A stretch of DNA of 64,000 nucleotides from Schwartzia succinivorans DSM 10502 (GCF_900129225.1 NZ_FQUG01000003.1:248001-312000); one strand, 5' to 3'. Counted from the first letter of the stretch, positions 51,232-59,953 are shown. The notes: generated by a model not told the origin, from the sequence alone. Numbers and translations: made by a program.

Positions 51232-51543
51232 ATGGAAACAAGTACAATTCTTACCATTTTAAGCATCATCGGTGGTCTCATCGTAGCAATTAAGGGCGCC
51301 TTCGCTTTATTCCAGTTTATAGTCCAAAACATAATTACCCCATTAACATTAAATATCTCAGCATTGCAAGACACGACACGGGAACTCAAGTCACTGCTTG
51401 AACGTGTGCGCGGGGATATGCAGTCTCTGGATAAGCGCCTGACTATCGTCGAGCAGTCAGTTAAGTCAGCTCACAAAAGACTGGACCATATCTTCAGCAT
51501 ATGCGATCAGACACATACGACTCCAAGGAGTGACGAGGAATGA
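51232..51543 (+). CDS. XhlA/hemolysin-like membrane protein of the lysis cassette, 103 aa
   Basis: One N-terminal membrane helix (ILTILSIIGGLIVAIKGAFA) and a long amphipathic coiled helix (about 45-95), resembling PBSX XhlA-type proteins that assist the holin. AGGAGG upstream; overlaps the holin gene by ATGA-like junction. Confidence 0.6.
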   Translation: METSTILTILSIIGGLIVAIKGAFALFQFIVQNIITPLTLNISALQDTTRELKSLLERVRGDMQSLDKRLTIVEQSVKSAHKRLDHIFSICDQTHTTPRSDEE

Positions 51544-51869
51544 AGTCAGTTAAGGGCGTGGTTGTCAATCTGGCCAAGTGGTCGAAAGCGCATGCGTCGG
51601 AGCTTATCACGCTGATAGGGCTCCTGATATGTTGCTTCGTGCTTTTCGTGCTTATGTCCTGGGGTGTTGGCTATTACAGCAACGGTCTCTACGGAACGCG
51701 CTTCGACCTCGGCTCTGTATGGCAAGGCCTCGGGGCATGCGCTACTGCCATAGGCAGCCTGTTGACACTCGCCGGGGTCAACCTCGGCAAACAGTACATA
51801 GACAGTAAATTCAACTCCCCGATGGGGGAGAAGCCTAGAAGGGAAGGTGCAGAGAATGACAAGAGATGA
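51540..51869 (+). CDS. Putative holin, 109 aa
   Basis: Two membrane segments (about 20-45, ITLIGLLICCFVLFVLMSWG; about 65-88, LGACATAIGSLLTLAGVNLG) and a charged C-terminal tail, typical of class II holins that time lysis. Flanked by XhlA-like and endolysin genes and overlapping both. Confidence 0.68.
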   Translation: MKSVKGVVVNLAKWSKAHASELITLIGLLICCFVLFVLMSWGVGYYSNGLYGTRFDLGSVWQGLGACATAIGSLLTLAGVNLGKQYIDSKFNSPMGEKPRREGAENDKR

Positions 51870-52452
51870 ACTCGCAAAGGAGATAGCGAAGGGCCTCATT
51901 GAGACGGGAGTCGAAGGGCCCTTCGATGCCGTGTCGTGCAGCACTGCCGGCGACTATCCCTCGATAGGCTGCAGCCAATGGGAGGGCGGCCGCGCCGACA
52001 CTCTGCTGTCATATATCGACGGCGGGGATAAATTCATCGGAAGGACATACAGTGATATTGAAGTATCAGGAGAGCTTCCCGAGCTTGCGGAGCTTCTCGA
52101 CTCAGAACAAGGACACGAAGCGCAGATAATAGTTCTTGCCAGTGATGCTATGACCTACGTTGACGCGGTGATGGATGCGGGCCTGACAGATGAGCGCTGC
52201 ATTATCTACGCAGGTATATGGTGCTCTACATCGCATTACGTCGTGGCAAGGTTTATTTCGCGCCGGGCTGAACGCGGAGAAGACGTCAATAATCTTTGGA
52301 CACTGGCGGAGCTCTTCGGAGCCGAGTATGCTATCGCAGCGGACTGCGAAGAGTATTCCGAAGGCTACGAAAATCGCGCCTGGAGAACATACGAGCATGT
52401 CAGTGAGCTTGATTTGTCCGAGTATGGTGTTCCTGAATATGAGGGGGCGTGA
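51856..52452 (+). CDS. Putative endolysin, lysozyme-like fold, 198 aa
   Basis: GVEGPFDAVSCSTAGDYPSI followed by GCSQWEGGRADTLL recalls lysozyme-type muramidases, where the early Glu (in VEG) would be catalytic and the S-x-G-x-x-Q-W-E-G strand lines the cleft. No export signal, so it needs the neighbouring holin. GGGAAGG 8 nt before ATG 51856. Acidic throughout. Confidence 0.65.
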   Translation: MTRDELAKEIAKGLIETGVEGPFDAVSCSTAGDYPSIGCSQWEGGRADTLLSYIDGGDKFIGRTYSDIEVSGELPELAELLDSEQGHEAQIIVLASDAMTYVDAVMDAGLTDERCIIYAGIWCSTSHYVVARFISRRAERGEDVNNLWTLAELFGAEYAIAADCEEYSEGYENRAWRTYEHVSELDLSEYGVPEYEGA

Positions 52453-52454
52453 TT

Positions 52455-52814
52455 ATGTATGAAAAGAAGCATATCCTTATTGCTTGCATTGTTCTTGCTG
52501 TTGTCGCCGTCGGCTGGTATGTGTTCGGAACGTACAGAGACGGTACCGAGAGAGCTCTTGACGAAAGTATTGAACGAATGGGAACAGAGCAACAACGAGC
52601 TGCAGAGTCTGTTGGAAGAGCAGAAAGCGGACTTGAACGAAGCCTCGACGGAATTGGAGAACTTGAAGAGTACACTCGAAAAGCAGAGGGAAACGCTCGC
52701 AGCATTGAGGAAAGAATTGACAGAATGCAGAAGCGAGCTGACGATGGCACAAAACTCATTGAACGCAGCCAACGCCGAATTGAACACTATCGTAGCTGGT
52801 GTGAAGGACATTGA
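52455..52814 (+). CDS. Inner-membrane spanin-like protein (Rz-like), 119 aa
   Basis: One N-terminal membrane anchor (HILIACIVLAVVAVGWYVFG) and a long charged coiled coil (about 35-115), the plan of i-spanins. It overlaps the 52459 ORF over its entire length but for the first bases, in another frame, like Rz/Rz1 in Gram-negative phages. GAGGGGG 7 nt before the ATG. Confidence 0.6.
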   Translation: MYEKKHILIACIVLAVVAVGWYVFGTYRDGTERALDESIERMGTEQQRAAESVGRAESGLERSLDGIGELEEYTRKAEGNARSIEERIDRMQKRADDGTKLIERSQRRIEHYRSWCEGH

Positions 52815-52899
52815 GAGTAAGAAACGACTCGCCGAACGCCAGCGGAACTTCTGGCAGGTCATTGCGGCGGCCCTGGGCATTTTTGCGGCAGTTAAATAA
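52459..52899 (+). CDS. Exported coiled-coil protein with C-terminal membrane helix (o-/u-spanin-like), 146 aa
   Basis: Signal-peptide-like start (MKRSISLLLALFLLLSPSAG, then MCSE, an imperfect lipobox), a long periplasmic coiled coil (about 35-120) and a hydrophobic end (FWQVIAAALGIFAAVK). That topology resembles unimolecular spanins tying both membranes. It starts 4 nt after the i-spanin-like ORF in a different frame; both may be made. Confidence 0.6.
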   Translation: MKRSISLLLALFLLLSPSAGMCSERTETVPRELLTKVLNEWEQSNNELQSLLEEQKADLNEASTELENLKSTLEKQRETLAALRKELTECRSELTMAQNSLNAANAELNTIVAGVKDIESKKRLAERQRNFWQVIAAALGIFAAVK

Positions 52900-52944
52900 G
52901 ACTCATTTTATTTATTTTTTGAGTTTATGAAAGTTACCAGCAAG

Positions 52945-53065
52945 TTAATTCGAACGATTTAAAATAAGCGAAAACCGCGGAATATCAAGGCTTTAGGGGT
53001 TCGCTAGATTCAATCGTTTGAATTAACTCGAACGATTAAAAACAAGTTATGAGTTTAACTCATAA
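52945..53065. repeat. Inverted-repeat cluster upstream of the right-end genes
   Basis: TTAATTCGAACGATT (52945-52959), its inverted form AATCGTTTGAATTAA (53012-53026) and TTAACTCGAACGATT (53023-53037); the last two form a 26-bp palindrome. A separate perfect palindrome TTATGAGTT-T-AACTCATAA lies at 53047-53065. The 188-nt gap 52900-53087 holds no other gene and looks like a control region. Confidence 0.6.
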
Positions 53066-53087
53066 AACTCAAACGGAGGTTGATTCC

Positions 53088-53369
53088 GTGAATAATCTGA
53101 AGAAGGAAGAGGCCCGCTGCCGAAAAAGTATCAAGACAAACTGGCGGGGCTTCGTGAAGCTCCGCCATCTCATTGACCTTTATTCTTTCGCTCCTACTCA
53201 GGAATGGGAACCTGTCACGCCTCAGGGGAATGAGGTATTCCATGCGGTGCGCTATGGACGGCCCGATTTAGTGATGTGGTGGAATCCTGAGTATAAGCAG
53301 ATTGAAATGAACAGCATGGGCAGATGCCTCTGGTTCCTGTTCTGCCACTGCAACGACCTTCCATTTTAA
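53088..53369 (+). CDS. Hypothetical right-end phage protein, 93 aa
   Basis: GTG start 7 nt after GGAGGT; an upstream in-frame ATG at 53049 lies inside the palindrome and has no ribosome site. Basic N-terminal half (KSIKTNWRGFVKLRHLIDLY) and a tryptophan/cysteine-rich end (MGRCLWFLFCHCNDLPF). Unrecognised; behind the lysis genes, a usual place for lysogeny-expressed genes. Confidence 0.6.
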   Translation: MNNLKKEEARCRKSIKTNWRGFVKLRHLIDLYSFAPTQEWEPVTPQGNEVFHAVRYGRPDLVMWWNPEYKQIEMNSMGRCLWFLFCHCNDLPF

Positions 53370-53385
53370 GAAAGGACTGATGTAT

Positions 53386-53988
53386 ATGATACGATGGCTT
53401 ATATTATTCCCGTTCGCCTTAATTATTACAGTGCTCGCGTACCCGCTCAATCCGTTCATCGCTCCCTTTGCGGATGACGATGGAGAGCTGCACGGATTTT
53501 TGGCCAACTTCCAGACTTGGGATAACTCGCTGAATCCCAGTGATATCACGGATATTTTTCCAGACTGGCTTTCAGATTTTTGGCCGAAGCACTACACAGA
53601 AGTTGTTATTCCGCTTCCAGAATATAATCAGAGCCGCTGGGTGACTCCATGCTTCGACCGGGATTTCGGTTTTGTCGACTCCCTGCGCCGGTATGCCTGC
53701 CGCGTCCTGTGGCTGACCAGAAACAGCGCCTACGGTTTCATGTTCCATAAGCCGTTCGGTGTGATGTCTCCATCTGCAGACCTGGTCGAGGAAGGTCACT
53801 GGACGTATGACCTTCGGAATGGAAAGTGGTTCGGCGTGTTCGCGTATAAAAACTCCGACAAGGTATTCTCCGTCGGCAGGCTGACCGTGTACTGGAATGT
53901 TTATGTCGGTTGGAAGCTTGCGACGGATAAAGACCGGCAGAGCATGTATGCGATGCGGCCGCTGTCGTTTAAATTTGAATGGAATTGA
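53386..53988 (+). CDS. Membrane-anchored phage protein (DUF7338-like), 200 aa
   Basis: N-terminal membrane helix (RWLILFPFALIITVLAYPLN) followed by a soluble region with LANFQTWDNSLNP and many aromatic residues. Resembles DUF7338 proteins in Firmicutes phages. ATG 53386 is 9 nt from AAAGGA; ATG 53380 is too close. Its stop lies inside the attR repeat, making it the last phage gene. Confidence 0.65.
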   Translation: MIRWLILFPFALIITVLAYPLNPFIAPFADDDGELHGFLANFQTWDNSLNPSDITDIFPDWLSDFWPKHYTEVVIPLPEYNQSRWVTPCFDRDFGFVDSLRRYACRVLWLTRNSAYGFMFHKPFGVMSPSADLVEEGHWTYDLRNGKWFGVFAYKNSDKVFSVGRLTVYWNVYVGWKLATDKDRQSMYAMRPLSFKFEWN

Positions 53989-54010
53989 CCAACGCTTTGA
54001 CCAACATTTT
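53985..54010. repeat. Right attachment site (attR candidate)
   Basis: TTGACCAACGC followed by TTTGACCAACATTTT, matching the left copy except for one inserted C. Overlaps the stop codon of the last phage gene. Confidence 0.72.
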
Positions 54011-54011
54011 C

Positions 54012-54040
54012 AAAAAACCTCCTAAAAAAGCGGGTTTTTT
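54012..54040. terminator. Weak terminator-like hairpin at the right junction
   Basis: AAAAAACC (54012-54019) pairs with GGTTTTTT (54033-54040); low GC, so weak. May be the remaining host element between rpsO and pnp. Confidence 0.35.
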
Positions 54041-54087
54041 CGCGGATAGGAATGCTGTTTTTCGGCGAAAAGTGTACTGTTTAGCAT

Positions 54088-54116
54088 TTGACGAAACTTA
54101 AATATAGACGTAGAAT
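54088..54116 (+). promoter_or_regulatory. pnp promoter
   Basis: TTGACG, 17-nt spacer, TAGAAT, outside attR, so pnp keeps its own promoter despite the insertion. Confidence 0.7.
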
Positions 54117-54171
54117 ATCTAAGAGTTAAGATTTATACATAAAAGGAAATAGCATAGGAGGAAGACAGAAG

Positions 54172-56241
54172 ATGCAGAGTTTTGAAATGGAAGTGGGCGG
54201 ACGTTCCTTCGTCATTGAAAACGGAAAAATGGCGAAACAGGCGAACGGTGCCGTGCTCGTACGCTATGGGGATACGGTCGTACTGGTTACGGCAACGGCT
54301 TCGAAGGAGCCGCGTGAGGGCGTGGACTTTTTCCCGCTGACGGTTGACTATGAGGAAAAAATGTACGCGGTAGGAAAAATTCCGGGAGGCTTCATCAAAA
54401 GAGAAGGCCGTCCGGGCAATTCCGCCATTCTTTGCGCGCGTCTGATTGACCGCCCGATTCGTCCGCTTTTCAATAAGGGCTTCCGCAACGACGTACAGAT
54501 TGTCGCTACGGTTATGTCCGTTGAGCAGGACAATCCGCCGGAAATCGCGGCTATGATTGGTGCTTCCTGCGCACTCTGTGTTTCGGATATTCCGTTCAAC
54601 GGACCGATTGCAGGTGTTCGCGTAGGCCGTGTTGACGGTAAGTTTGTTATCAATCCGACGGTTGAGCAGCGCAAGGTTTCGGATTTGAACCTTACCGTTG
54701 CAGGCTCACATGATGCTGTCATGATGGTTGAGGCAGGTGCAAATGAGCTTCCTGAGGATGTTGTTCTTGAGGCAATCCTTTTCGGACATAAAGAGATTCA
54801 GCGTATTGTTGAGTTCCAGCGTGATATTATGGCTGCCTGCGGAAAAGAAAAGCGCGAAATGAAGCTCTTTGAGATTCCTGAGGCACTTGAAAAGGGAATC
54901 CGTGAGTATGCTGCAGAACGTCTTGATAAGGCTGTCCGCAATCCGGACAAGCTCCAGCGCGATGAAGATATTGCTGTTGTTAATGCTGACACAATGGAGC
55001 ATTTCCTTGTTGAATATCCTGACAATGCGAAGGAAATCGCTCAGGTGCTCCACGATGTTGAAAAAGATATTGTGCGTCACATGATTACGCATGAAAAGAT
55101 TCGTCCTGATGGACGTGCGCTTGATGAAGTACGTCCGGTAAGCTGTGAAGTAGGAATCCTGCCGCGGGCACACGGTTCCGGATTGTTCACACGCGGTCAG
55201 ACACAGATTCTTACAGTCACGACACTTGGCTCTCTCAGTGACGAGCAGGTGCTTGACGGACTTGGAACAGAGAAATCGAAACGCTATATTCACCAGTATA
55301 ATTTCCCCGGATACAGTGTCGGAGAGGCACGTCCAATCCGCAGCCCGGGACGCCGCGAAATCGGACACGGTGCGCTTGCTGAGCGCGCTCTTGTGCCGGT
55401 TATTCCGAGCGAAGAGGAGTTCCCGTACACTCTGAGACTTGTTTCCGAGGTCCTTGAGTCCAACGGCTCCAGCTCAATGGGAAGCGTCTGCGGAAGCACT
55501 CTGTCCCTGATGCATGCCGGTGTTCCTATCAAGCGTCCTGTTGCAGGCGTAGCAATGGGACTCGTCAAGGAAGGGGACGAGTACACAATCCTCACGGATA
55601 TCCAGGGCATGGAGGATGCTCTTGGAGATATGGACTTCAAGGTAGCAGGTACGGAAGTCGGTGTCACGGCTATTCAGATGGATATCAAGATAGCAGGTAT
55701 CACCCGTGAAATTCTTTCCTCAGCGCTTGCACAGGCAAAACGCGGCCGTGAGTTCATCATGGGCAAGATGATGGAATGCATCTCCGAGCCGGCGGCTGAC
55801 CTTTCACCGTATGCACCGCGTGTCACGACGATGCATATCAAGACAGATAAGATTCGCACTGTCATTGGGCCGGGCGGCAAGATGATTAAGAAGATTGTCG
55901 ATGAGACAGGAACTCAGATTGATATCGAAGAGGATGGAACGATTCGTATTTCAGCAACGGATCAGGATGCAGCTAAGAAGGCAGTTGCCATCATCGAGGA
56001 TCTTGTACGTGAGGTCGAGGTCGGTGCTGTTTACAAGGGCAGAGTTACCCGCACGATGACATTTGGCGCTTTTGTTGAAGTTCTTCCGGGCAAGGAAGGT
56101 CTTTGCCACATTTCTCAGCTTGCAAAGGAACGTGTCGAAAAAGTAGAGGACGTTGTAAACGTTGGCGATGAGCTTGAGGTCAAGGTAACTGAGATTGACC
56201 GTCAGGGACGGGTCAATCTTTCACACAAGGTTCTTCTCTAA
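54172..56241 (+). CDS. pnp: Polyribonucleotide nucleotidyltransferase, 689 aa
   Basis: Two RNase PH domains ([40 protein letters not shown]), KH domain ([15 protein letters not shown]) and S1 domain ([17 protein letters not shown]). 3'-5' phosphorolytic RNA decay enzyme. Full length, strong AGGAGGA site. Normally next to rpsO. Confidence 0.97.
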   Translation: MQSFEMEVGGRSFVIENGKMAKQANGAVLVRYGDTVVLVTATASKEPREGVDFFPLTVDYEEKMYAVGKIPGGFIKREGRPGNSAILCARLIDRPIRPLFNKGFRNDVQIVATVMSVEQDNPPEIAAMIGASCALCVSDIPFNGPIAGVRVGRVDGKFVINPTVEQRKVSDLNLTVAGSHDAVMMVEAGANELPEDVVLEAILFGHKEIQRIVEFQRDIMAACGKEKREMKLFEIPEALEKGIREYAAERLDKAVRNPDKLQRDEDIAVVNADTMEHFLVEYPDNAKEIAQVLHDVEKDIVRHMITHEKIRPDGRALDEVRPVSCEVGILPRAHGSGLFTRGQTQILTVTTLGSLSDEQVLDGLGTEKSKRYIHQYNFPGYSVGEARPIRSPGRREIGHGALAERALVPVIPSEEEFPYTLRLVSEVLESNGSSSMGSVCGSTLSLMHAGVPIKRPVAGVAMGLVKEGDEYTILTDIQGMEDALGDMDFKVAGTEVGVTAIQMDIKIAGITREILSSALAQAKRGREFIMGKMMECISEPAADLSPYAPRVTTMHIKTDKIRTVIGPGGKMIKKIVDETGTQIDIEEDGTIRISATDQDAAKKAVAIIEDLVREVEVGAVYKGRVTRTMTFGAFVEVLPGKEGLCHISQLAKERVEKVEDVVNVGDELEVKVTEIDRQGRVNLSHKVLL

Positions 56242-56261
56242 TACGAAGGGAGCTTTTCAAT

Positions 56262-56792
56262 ATGGCCGCAAAAGAAAAGAAAGAAACTGCTAAGAAAGAG
56301 AATGTTGAAATTACTGAAAAAGAAGCTGAAGAAATTGCAATGAAGTCAGGCGAAGGCGTTGAAAAAAATGCCAAGGCCATAAAATTTCAGGAATTTCTTG
56401 TTGATAACAATATCAACGTTTTCAGCATTGAATCATTGGATGATGAGTATAAGACAGTTATTTTCCGGTCCAGAATTGAAACAAAGGGACAGATTCTGCC
56501 GATGGCAATTCTCATTGACACCAGCGTATTCACAATCATTCGTACGCAGGTGGTAACTGGAATTGCAGGAGATAAGCAGGAAAAAATCCGTTCCTACCTC
56601 AATGAGTTGAACACTAAATATAAAATCTTCAAATATTATCTGCGCCCGGACGGCATTGTTTATCTTGATGTCTGTCTGCCATTCGTGGATGAAACCTTTG
56701 ACAGCAAGATGATTCAGCTGATGCTGAGCGTCCTTGTCCAGCATCTGGATGCTGTTTACAGCGAGTTTATGGCTCAGGTTTGGGGAAATTGA
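56262..56792 (+). CDS. YbjN-like protein, 176 aa
   Basis: Charged Lys/Glu-rich N-terminus (about 1-35), then a mixed alpha/beta domain (FQEFLVDNNINVFSIESLDD, KYYLRPDGIVYLDVCLPF) resembling YbjN/type III chaperone-like folds. Role unknown; 20 nt behind pnp and probably cotranscribed with it. Confidence 0.65.
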   Translation: MAAKEKKETAKKENVEITEKEAEEIAMKSGEGVEKNAKAIKFQEFLVDNNINVFSIESLDDEYKTVIFRSRIETKGQILPMAILIDTSVFTIIRTQVVTGIAGDKQEKIRSYLNELNTKYKIFKYYLRPDGIVYLDVCLPFVDETFDSKMIQLMLSVLVQHLDAVYSEFMAQVWGN

Positions 56793-56813
56793 TAAATTAA
56801 AGAAGCTTGAAAA

Positions 56814-56847
56814 GGCTGCTGACAAAATTGTCAGCGGTCTTTTTTTA
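56814..56847 (+). terminator. Terminator of the pnp unit
   Basis: GCTGAC / GTCAGC stem (AAAATT loop) extended by flanking G-C pairs and followed by seven T residues. Confidence 0.82.
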
Positions 56848-56905
56848 TGTAATCAATTGTCAGAAAAAGTGGTAAAATACTATTGAGTTCAATAAGGAGA
56901 TTTTA

Positions 56906-58162
56906 ATGATGTCAATGGAAATCTTTTCTTTACTGCTGCTGCTTGCTGCTATTGCTCTCGGTTTTTTACGGCGCATGAATACCGGACTTTTGTCGATTGC
57001 TTTTGCGCTTGTGCTCGGACATGCCGCAGGCATTCCTGACAAGGCTGTGATAGCCGGCTTTAATTCATCTCTTTTTTTGATTTTGCTTGGTGTTACCTAT
57101 CTTTTTAGTATTGCCCAGTTAAACGGTTCACTGGCGCTTTTGGCGGAAAAGGTTGTTGCGCTGACAGGACGGCGCACGGCTTTGGTTCCTGTAGTAATTT
57201 ATTTTTTTTCAACGGTGCTTTCGGCTCTTGGACCGGGAACTGTACCTACAATTGCAATAATGATGGTCTTTTCCATGACACTGGCTGCCGAGATGAAGAT
57301 TTCTCCGGTCATGCTCGCGGCGCTTGTGGTGCTTGGCTCATCCGGAGGTGGAATATCCCCTCTGGCAGCTACCGGGATTATCGCAAAAAATCTGTGCGAG
57401 CAGATTGGAATTTTGGATGTTGAGAAAATATTTTTGTTAAACGGTGTGCTTTCGATGACTGTGTATGCAGCGGTGGTTTATATCGTACTGGGAGGATGGA
57501 AGCTGCGCTCAGAACACACAATAAGTCTCTCGGAGCTTCCTGCCTTTAACCGAAATCAGAAAATAACGCTGGCAGGCATATCCGTAATGGTTGTGCTGGT
57601 TATGTTTTTTCATTTTAATGTCGGTCTGACCAGCTTTTTTGTTGCTGCGGTACTATCATTTTTAAGGGTTGCGGATGAAGCCGAGGCGTTGAAGAAGGTT
57701 CCCTGGGGGACACTGCTTCTCATTGGTGGAGTCAGCGTACTGATGAATCTTATCATAAAGCTCGGCGGTATTGAGCTTTTGGCTGAGACGCTTGCATCTA
57801 TAATGACTCCGTCAACATCCACGGCAATAATGGGTATTACAGCCGGATGCATGTCATGGTGCAGCTCAAGTTCAGGTGTTGTAATGCCGACATTGATTCC
57901 GGCAATTCCTGATCTTTTTGCGAAGCTTGGTGGATTTAATGAAATAGAGATGGCGACAGCTGTTTCCATGATTTCTCATTGTGCAGGCATCAGTCCGCTT
58001 TCAACCGGAGGTGGTCTTGCGCTGGCAGCATATTCTGCCTCGGCAAAGGTATTCGGTAATGACCTTCAAAAGCTGTTTGTGCAGTTGTTTGCGGTGTCCG
58101 CATGCGGAGTATTTTTCTTGTCATTTTTGGCATGGCTTGGGTTATTCCGCTGGCTGCTCTGA
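56906..58162 (+). CDS. MatC-like / SLC13-type dicarboxylate carrier, 418 aa
   Basis: About eleven membrane segments. N-terminus resembles MatC_N (LSIAFALVLGHAAGIPDKAV), with ion-transporter-superfamily repeats such as SALGPGTVPTIAIMM and SHCAGISPLSTGGGL. Probably imports or exports a di- or tricarboxylate; substrate not readable. AAGGAG upstream. Own transcript after the pnp terminator. Confidence 0.75.
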   Translation: MMSMEIFSLLLLLAAIALGFLRRMNTGLLSIAFALVLGHAAGIPDKAVIAGFNSSLFLILLGVTYLFSIAQLNGSLALLAEKVVALTGRRTALVPVVIYFFSTVLSALGPGTVPTIAIMMVFSMTLAAEMKISPVMLAALVVLGSSGGGISPLAATGIIAKNLCEQIGILDVEKIFLLNGVLSMTVYAAVVYIVLGGWKLRSEHTISLSELPAFNRNQKITLAGISVMVVLVMFFHFNVGLTSFFVAAVLSFLRVADEAEALKKVPWGTLLLIGGVSVLMNLIIKLGGIELLAETLASIMTPSTSTAIMGITAGCMSWCSSSSGVVMPTLIPAIPDLFAKLGGFNEIEMATAVSMISHCAGISPLSTGGGLALAAYSASAKVFGNDLQKLFVQLFAVSACGVFFLSFLAWLGLFRWLL

Positions 58163-58268
58163 TAGGACGGACGAACAGGTCTGTTGCAAATTGCGTATTG
58201 ATTCGTTGATGAATTTTCTGACGAGCAGATAATAGAATTTAGATTTTAATACGTGAGGAGGAAGGAAA

Positions 58269-59087
58269 ATGAATCTGAAAAGAAAATGCGCAGCTGCGCT
58301 GATGGCAGGTCTGATGGTATGCGGAACCGCTTATGCGGAAACTGCTGACAGAGAAACGATTCAGCAGGTGGCACTGCTTCAGTCGCTGGCTCAGGGATAT
58401 TTCGGCGGCACTGTTACCGTTGGACAGCTTCGTGAGCTGGGTGACACCGGTATCGGCACATTCAAAGGGCTTAATGGGGAAATGATTGTGCTGGACGGAG
58501 TGGTATATCAGGCGCTGGGAAGCGGTGAGGTTGTCGTCGCCGATGATAAGGAAACAGTACCTTTTTCAAATGTAACCTTCTTTGATAAGGATATAACTCT
58601 GCCGCTGACAGGTATTAAGGACAAAACAGCGCTGGAGGCACAGCTGAACCGTGTAGTCAAAGAAAACGGTGAGAACAGCTTTTACATGATAAAGCTGCAC
58701 ACCACATTCCCAAGCATCCTGTTCCGCAGTGAATACGGAAGCAGTGAACCGTATCCTACGCTGGTGGGCGCACTGAAGGAAAAGCAGACTGAATTTACCC
58801 ATAAGGATATTACAGGAACTATTGTAGGTCTTTACTGCCCGAATTATATGGGCGGTCTTAACTCGACGGGATGGCATTTCCATTTTATTTCAGATGATAA
58901 AAAGCACGGAGGTCATGTACTTGAGCTTTCTTTCCAAAACGGTGAGGTGCTCATGGACAAGACTGATGCTTTTTCTATGCTGCTGCCTGATGACAAGCAT
59001 TTTCAGAGCTTTAATCTGGCAAAGGACATGAAGGAAGATATACGTCAGGCTGAACAGGATAAGCAGCCATTGGCGAATAAAAAATAA
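58269..59087 (+). CDS. Exported alpha-acetolactate decarboxylase, 272 aa
   Basis: Family-typical sequence (ALLQSLAQGYFGGTVTVGQL, GIGTFKGLNGEMIVLDGVVY) with zinc-binding His residues near 202-216 (GWHFHFISDDKKHGGH) and the FRSEYGSSEPYPTL loop. Converts acetolactate to acetoin. Unlike most, it starts with a signal peptide (CAAALMAGLMVCGTAYA, cut near residue 23), so it should act outside the cytoplasm. AGGAGG upstream; a metQ-like gene follows after 18 nt. Confidence 0.9.
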   Translation: MNLKRKCAAALMAGLMVCGTAYAETADRETIQQVALLQSLAQGYFGGTVTVGQLRELGDTGIGTFKGLNGEMIVLDGVVYQALGSGEVVVADDKETVPFSNVTFFDKDITLPLTGIKDKTALEAQLNRVVKENGENSFYMIKLHTTFPSILFRSEYGSSEPYPTLVGALKEKQTEFTHKDITGTIVGLYCPNYMGGLNSTGWHFHFISDDKKHGGHVLELSFQNGEVLMDKTDAFSMLLPDDKHFQSFNLAKDMKEDIRQAEQDKQPLANKK

Positions 59088-59105
59088 TCGAAAGAGGGAA
59101 AATTA

Positions 59106-59942
59106 ATGAAAAGCTTAGGGAAATTCATGTTGATTGGTGTCTTGGGAATATTGATGCTGGCTTTAGCCGGATGCGGTGGTGATAAAAAAGCCGATGATGC
59201 GAAGCCGGACATGTCAAAGCCTGTTATTGTGGGTGTGAATCCGGGACCTCATGCAGTCATCATGGAGAACGTGAAGAAGATTGCCGAGAAAAAGGGACTG
59301 AAAATTGAAATCAAAGAGTTCAGCGATTTTGTTACTCCTAATGCCGCATTGGCTGACGGGGAAATCTGGGCAAACTGCTATCAGCATGAACCGTTCCTTA
59401 AGGCTACGATGGAGAAGGAGCCGAAATACAAACTGGCAAAGGCCTTCAATACGGCACTGTTCCCAATCAATATTTACTCCAGGAAGCTTAAGCCGGGAGA
59501 TACGATTCCTGATGGCGCAAAGATTGGAATTCCAAACGATCCTACAAACGGCGGACGAAGCCTGCTTCTGCTTGCGGCAAACAACCTGATTAAAGTGAAA
59601 AATCCGAAGGATATCACTACTACGGTTCAGGATATTACCGAGAATCCACACAATTATCAAATCGTAGAGATGGAAGCGGCGGCTATACCGCGCAGTCTGG
59701 ATGATTTGACCTGTGCAGCCATTAATACGACGTATGCTCTGAATGCCGGCCTGAATCCCGCAACGGATCCTATCCTCAAGGAAACAAATGATTCTCTGTA
59801 TGTGAATATTGTAGCTGTCCGTGAAAAGGATTTGAATGATCCTCGGCTGAAGGTGTTCCAGGAAGCATATCAATCCAAGGAAAATGCTGAATTTATAAAA
59901 AAGAATTTCCCGGGTTCTGTATATCTGGGCTGGAATGAATAA
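59106..59942 (+). CDS. MetQ/NlpA-type substrate-binding lipoprotein, 278 aa
   Basis: Lipoprotein signal with lipobox LALAGC (Cys 23), then the NlpA fold: VIVGVNPGPHAVIMENVKKI, WANCYQHEPFLKATM, IGIPNDPTNGGRSLLLLA. The family feeds methionine or other amino acids or dipeptides to MetNI. No permease or ATPase gene is nearby, so it is an orphan component. In a row with ALDC and the M20 hydrolase. Confidence 0.9.
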   Translation: MKSLGKFMLIGVLGILMLALAGCGGDKKADDAKPDMSKPVIVGVNPGPHAVIMENVKKIAEKKGLKIEIKEFSDFVTPNAALADGEIWANCYQHEPFLKATMEKEPKYKLAKAFNTALFPINIYSRKLKPGDTIPDGAKIGIPNDPTNGGRSLLLLAANNLIKVKNPKDITTTVQDITENPHNYQIVEMEAAAIPRSLDDLTCAAINTTYALNAGLNPATDPILKETNDSLYVNIVAVREKDLNDPRLKVFQEAYQSKENAEFIKKNFPGSVYLGWNE

Positions 59943-59953
59943 AATCCGATAAG

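Larger units (their letters stand above)
13482..54010. mobile_element. Complete PBSX-like myovirus prophage, about 40.5 kb
   Basis: Bounded by near-identical 25/26-bp repeats, with a tyrosine integrase at the left end and host genes rpsO and pnp intact outside. Order: leftward lysogeny genes, rightward early regulation, replication, accessory genes, late regulator, packaging, head, contractile tail (sheath, tube, chaperone, tape measure, XkdP/Q/R/S/T, YmfQ), fibres, lysis, right-end genes. Every essential virion module is present without an obvious frameshift, so it may be inducible. Confidence 0.93.

Noticed and set aside
56857-56883. Possible promoter TTGTCA-15-TACTAT before the MatC-like gene
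   Set aside because: Spacer too short and weak -10; a promoter is expected here but this one is not convincing.
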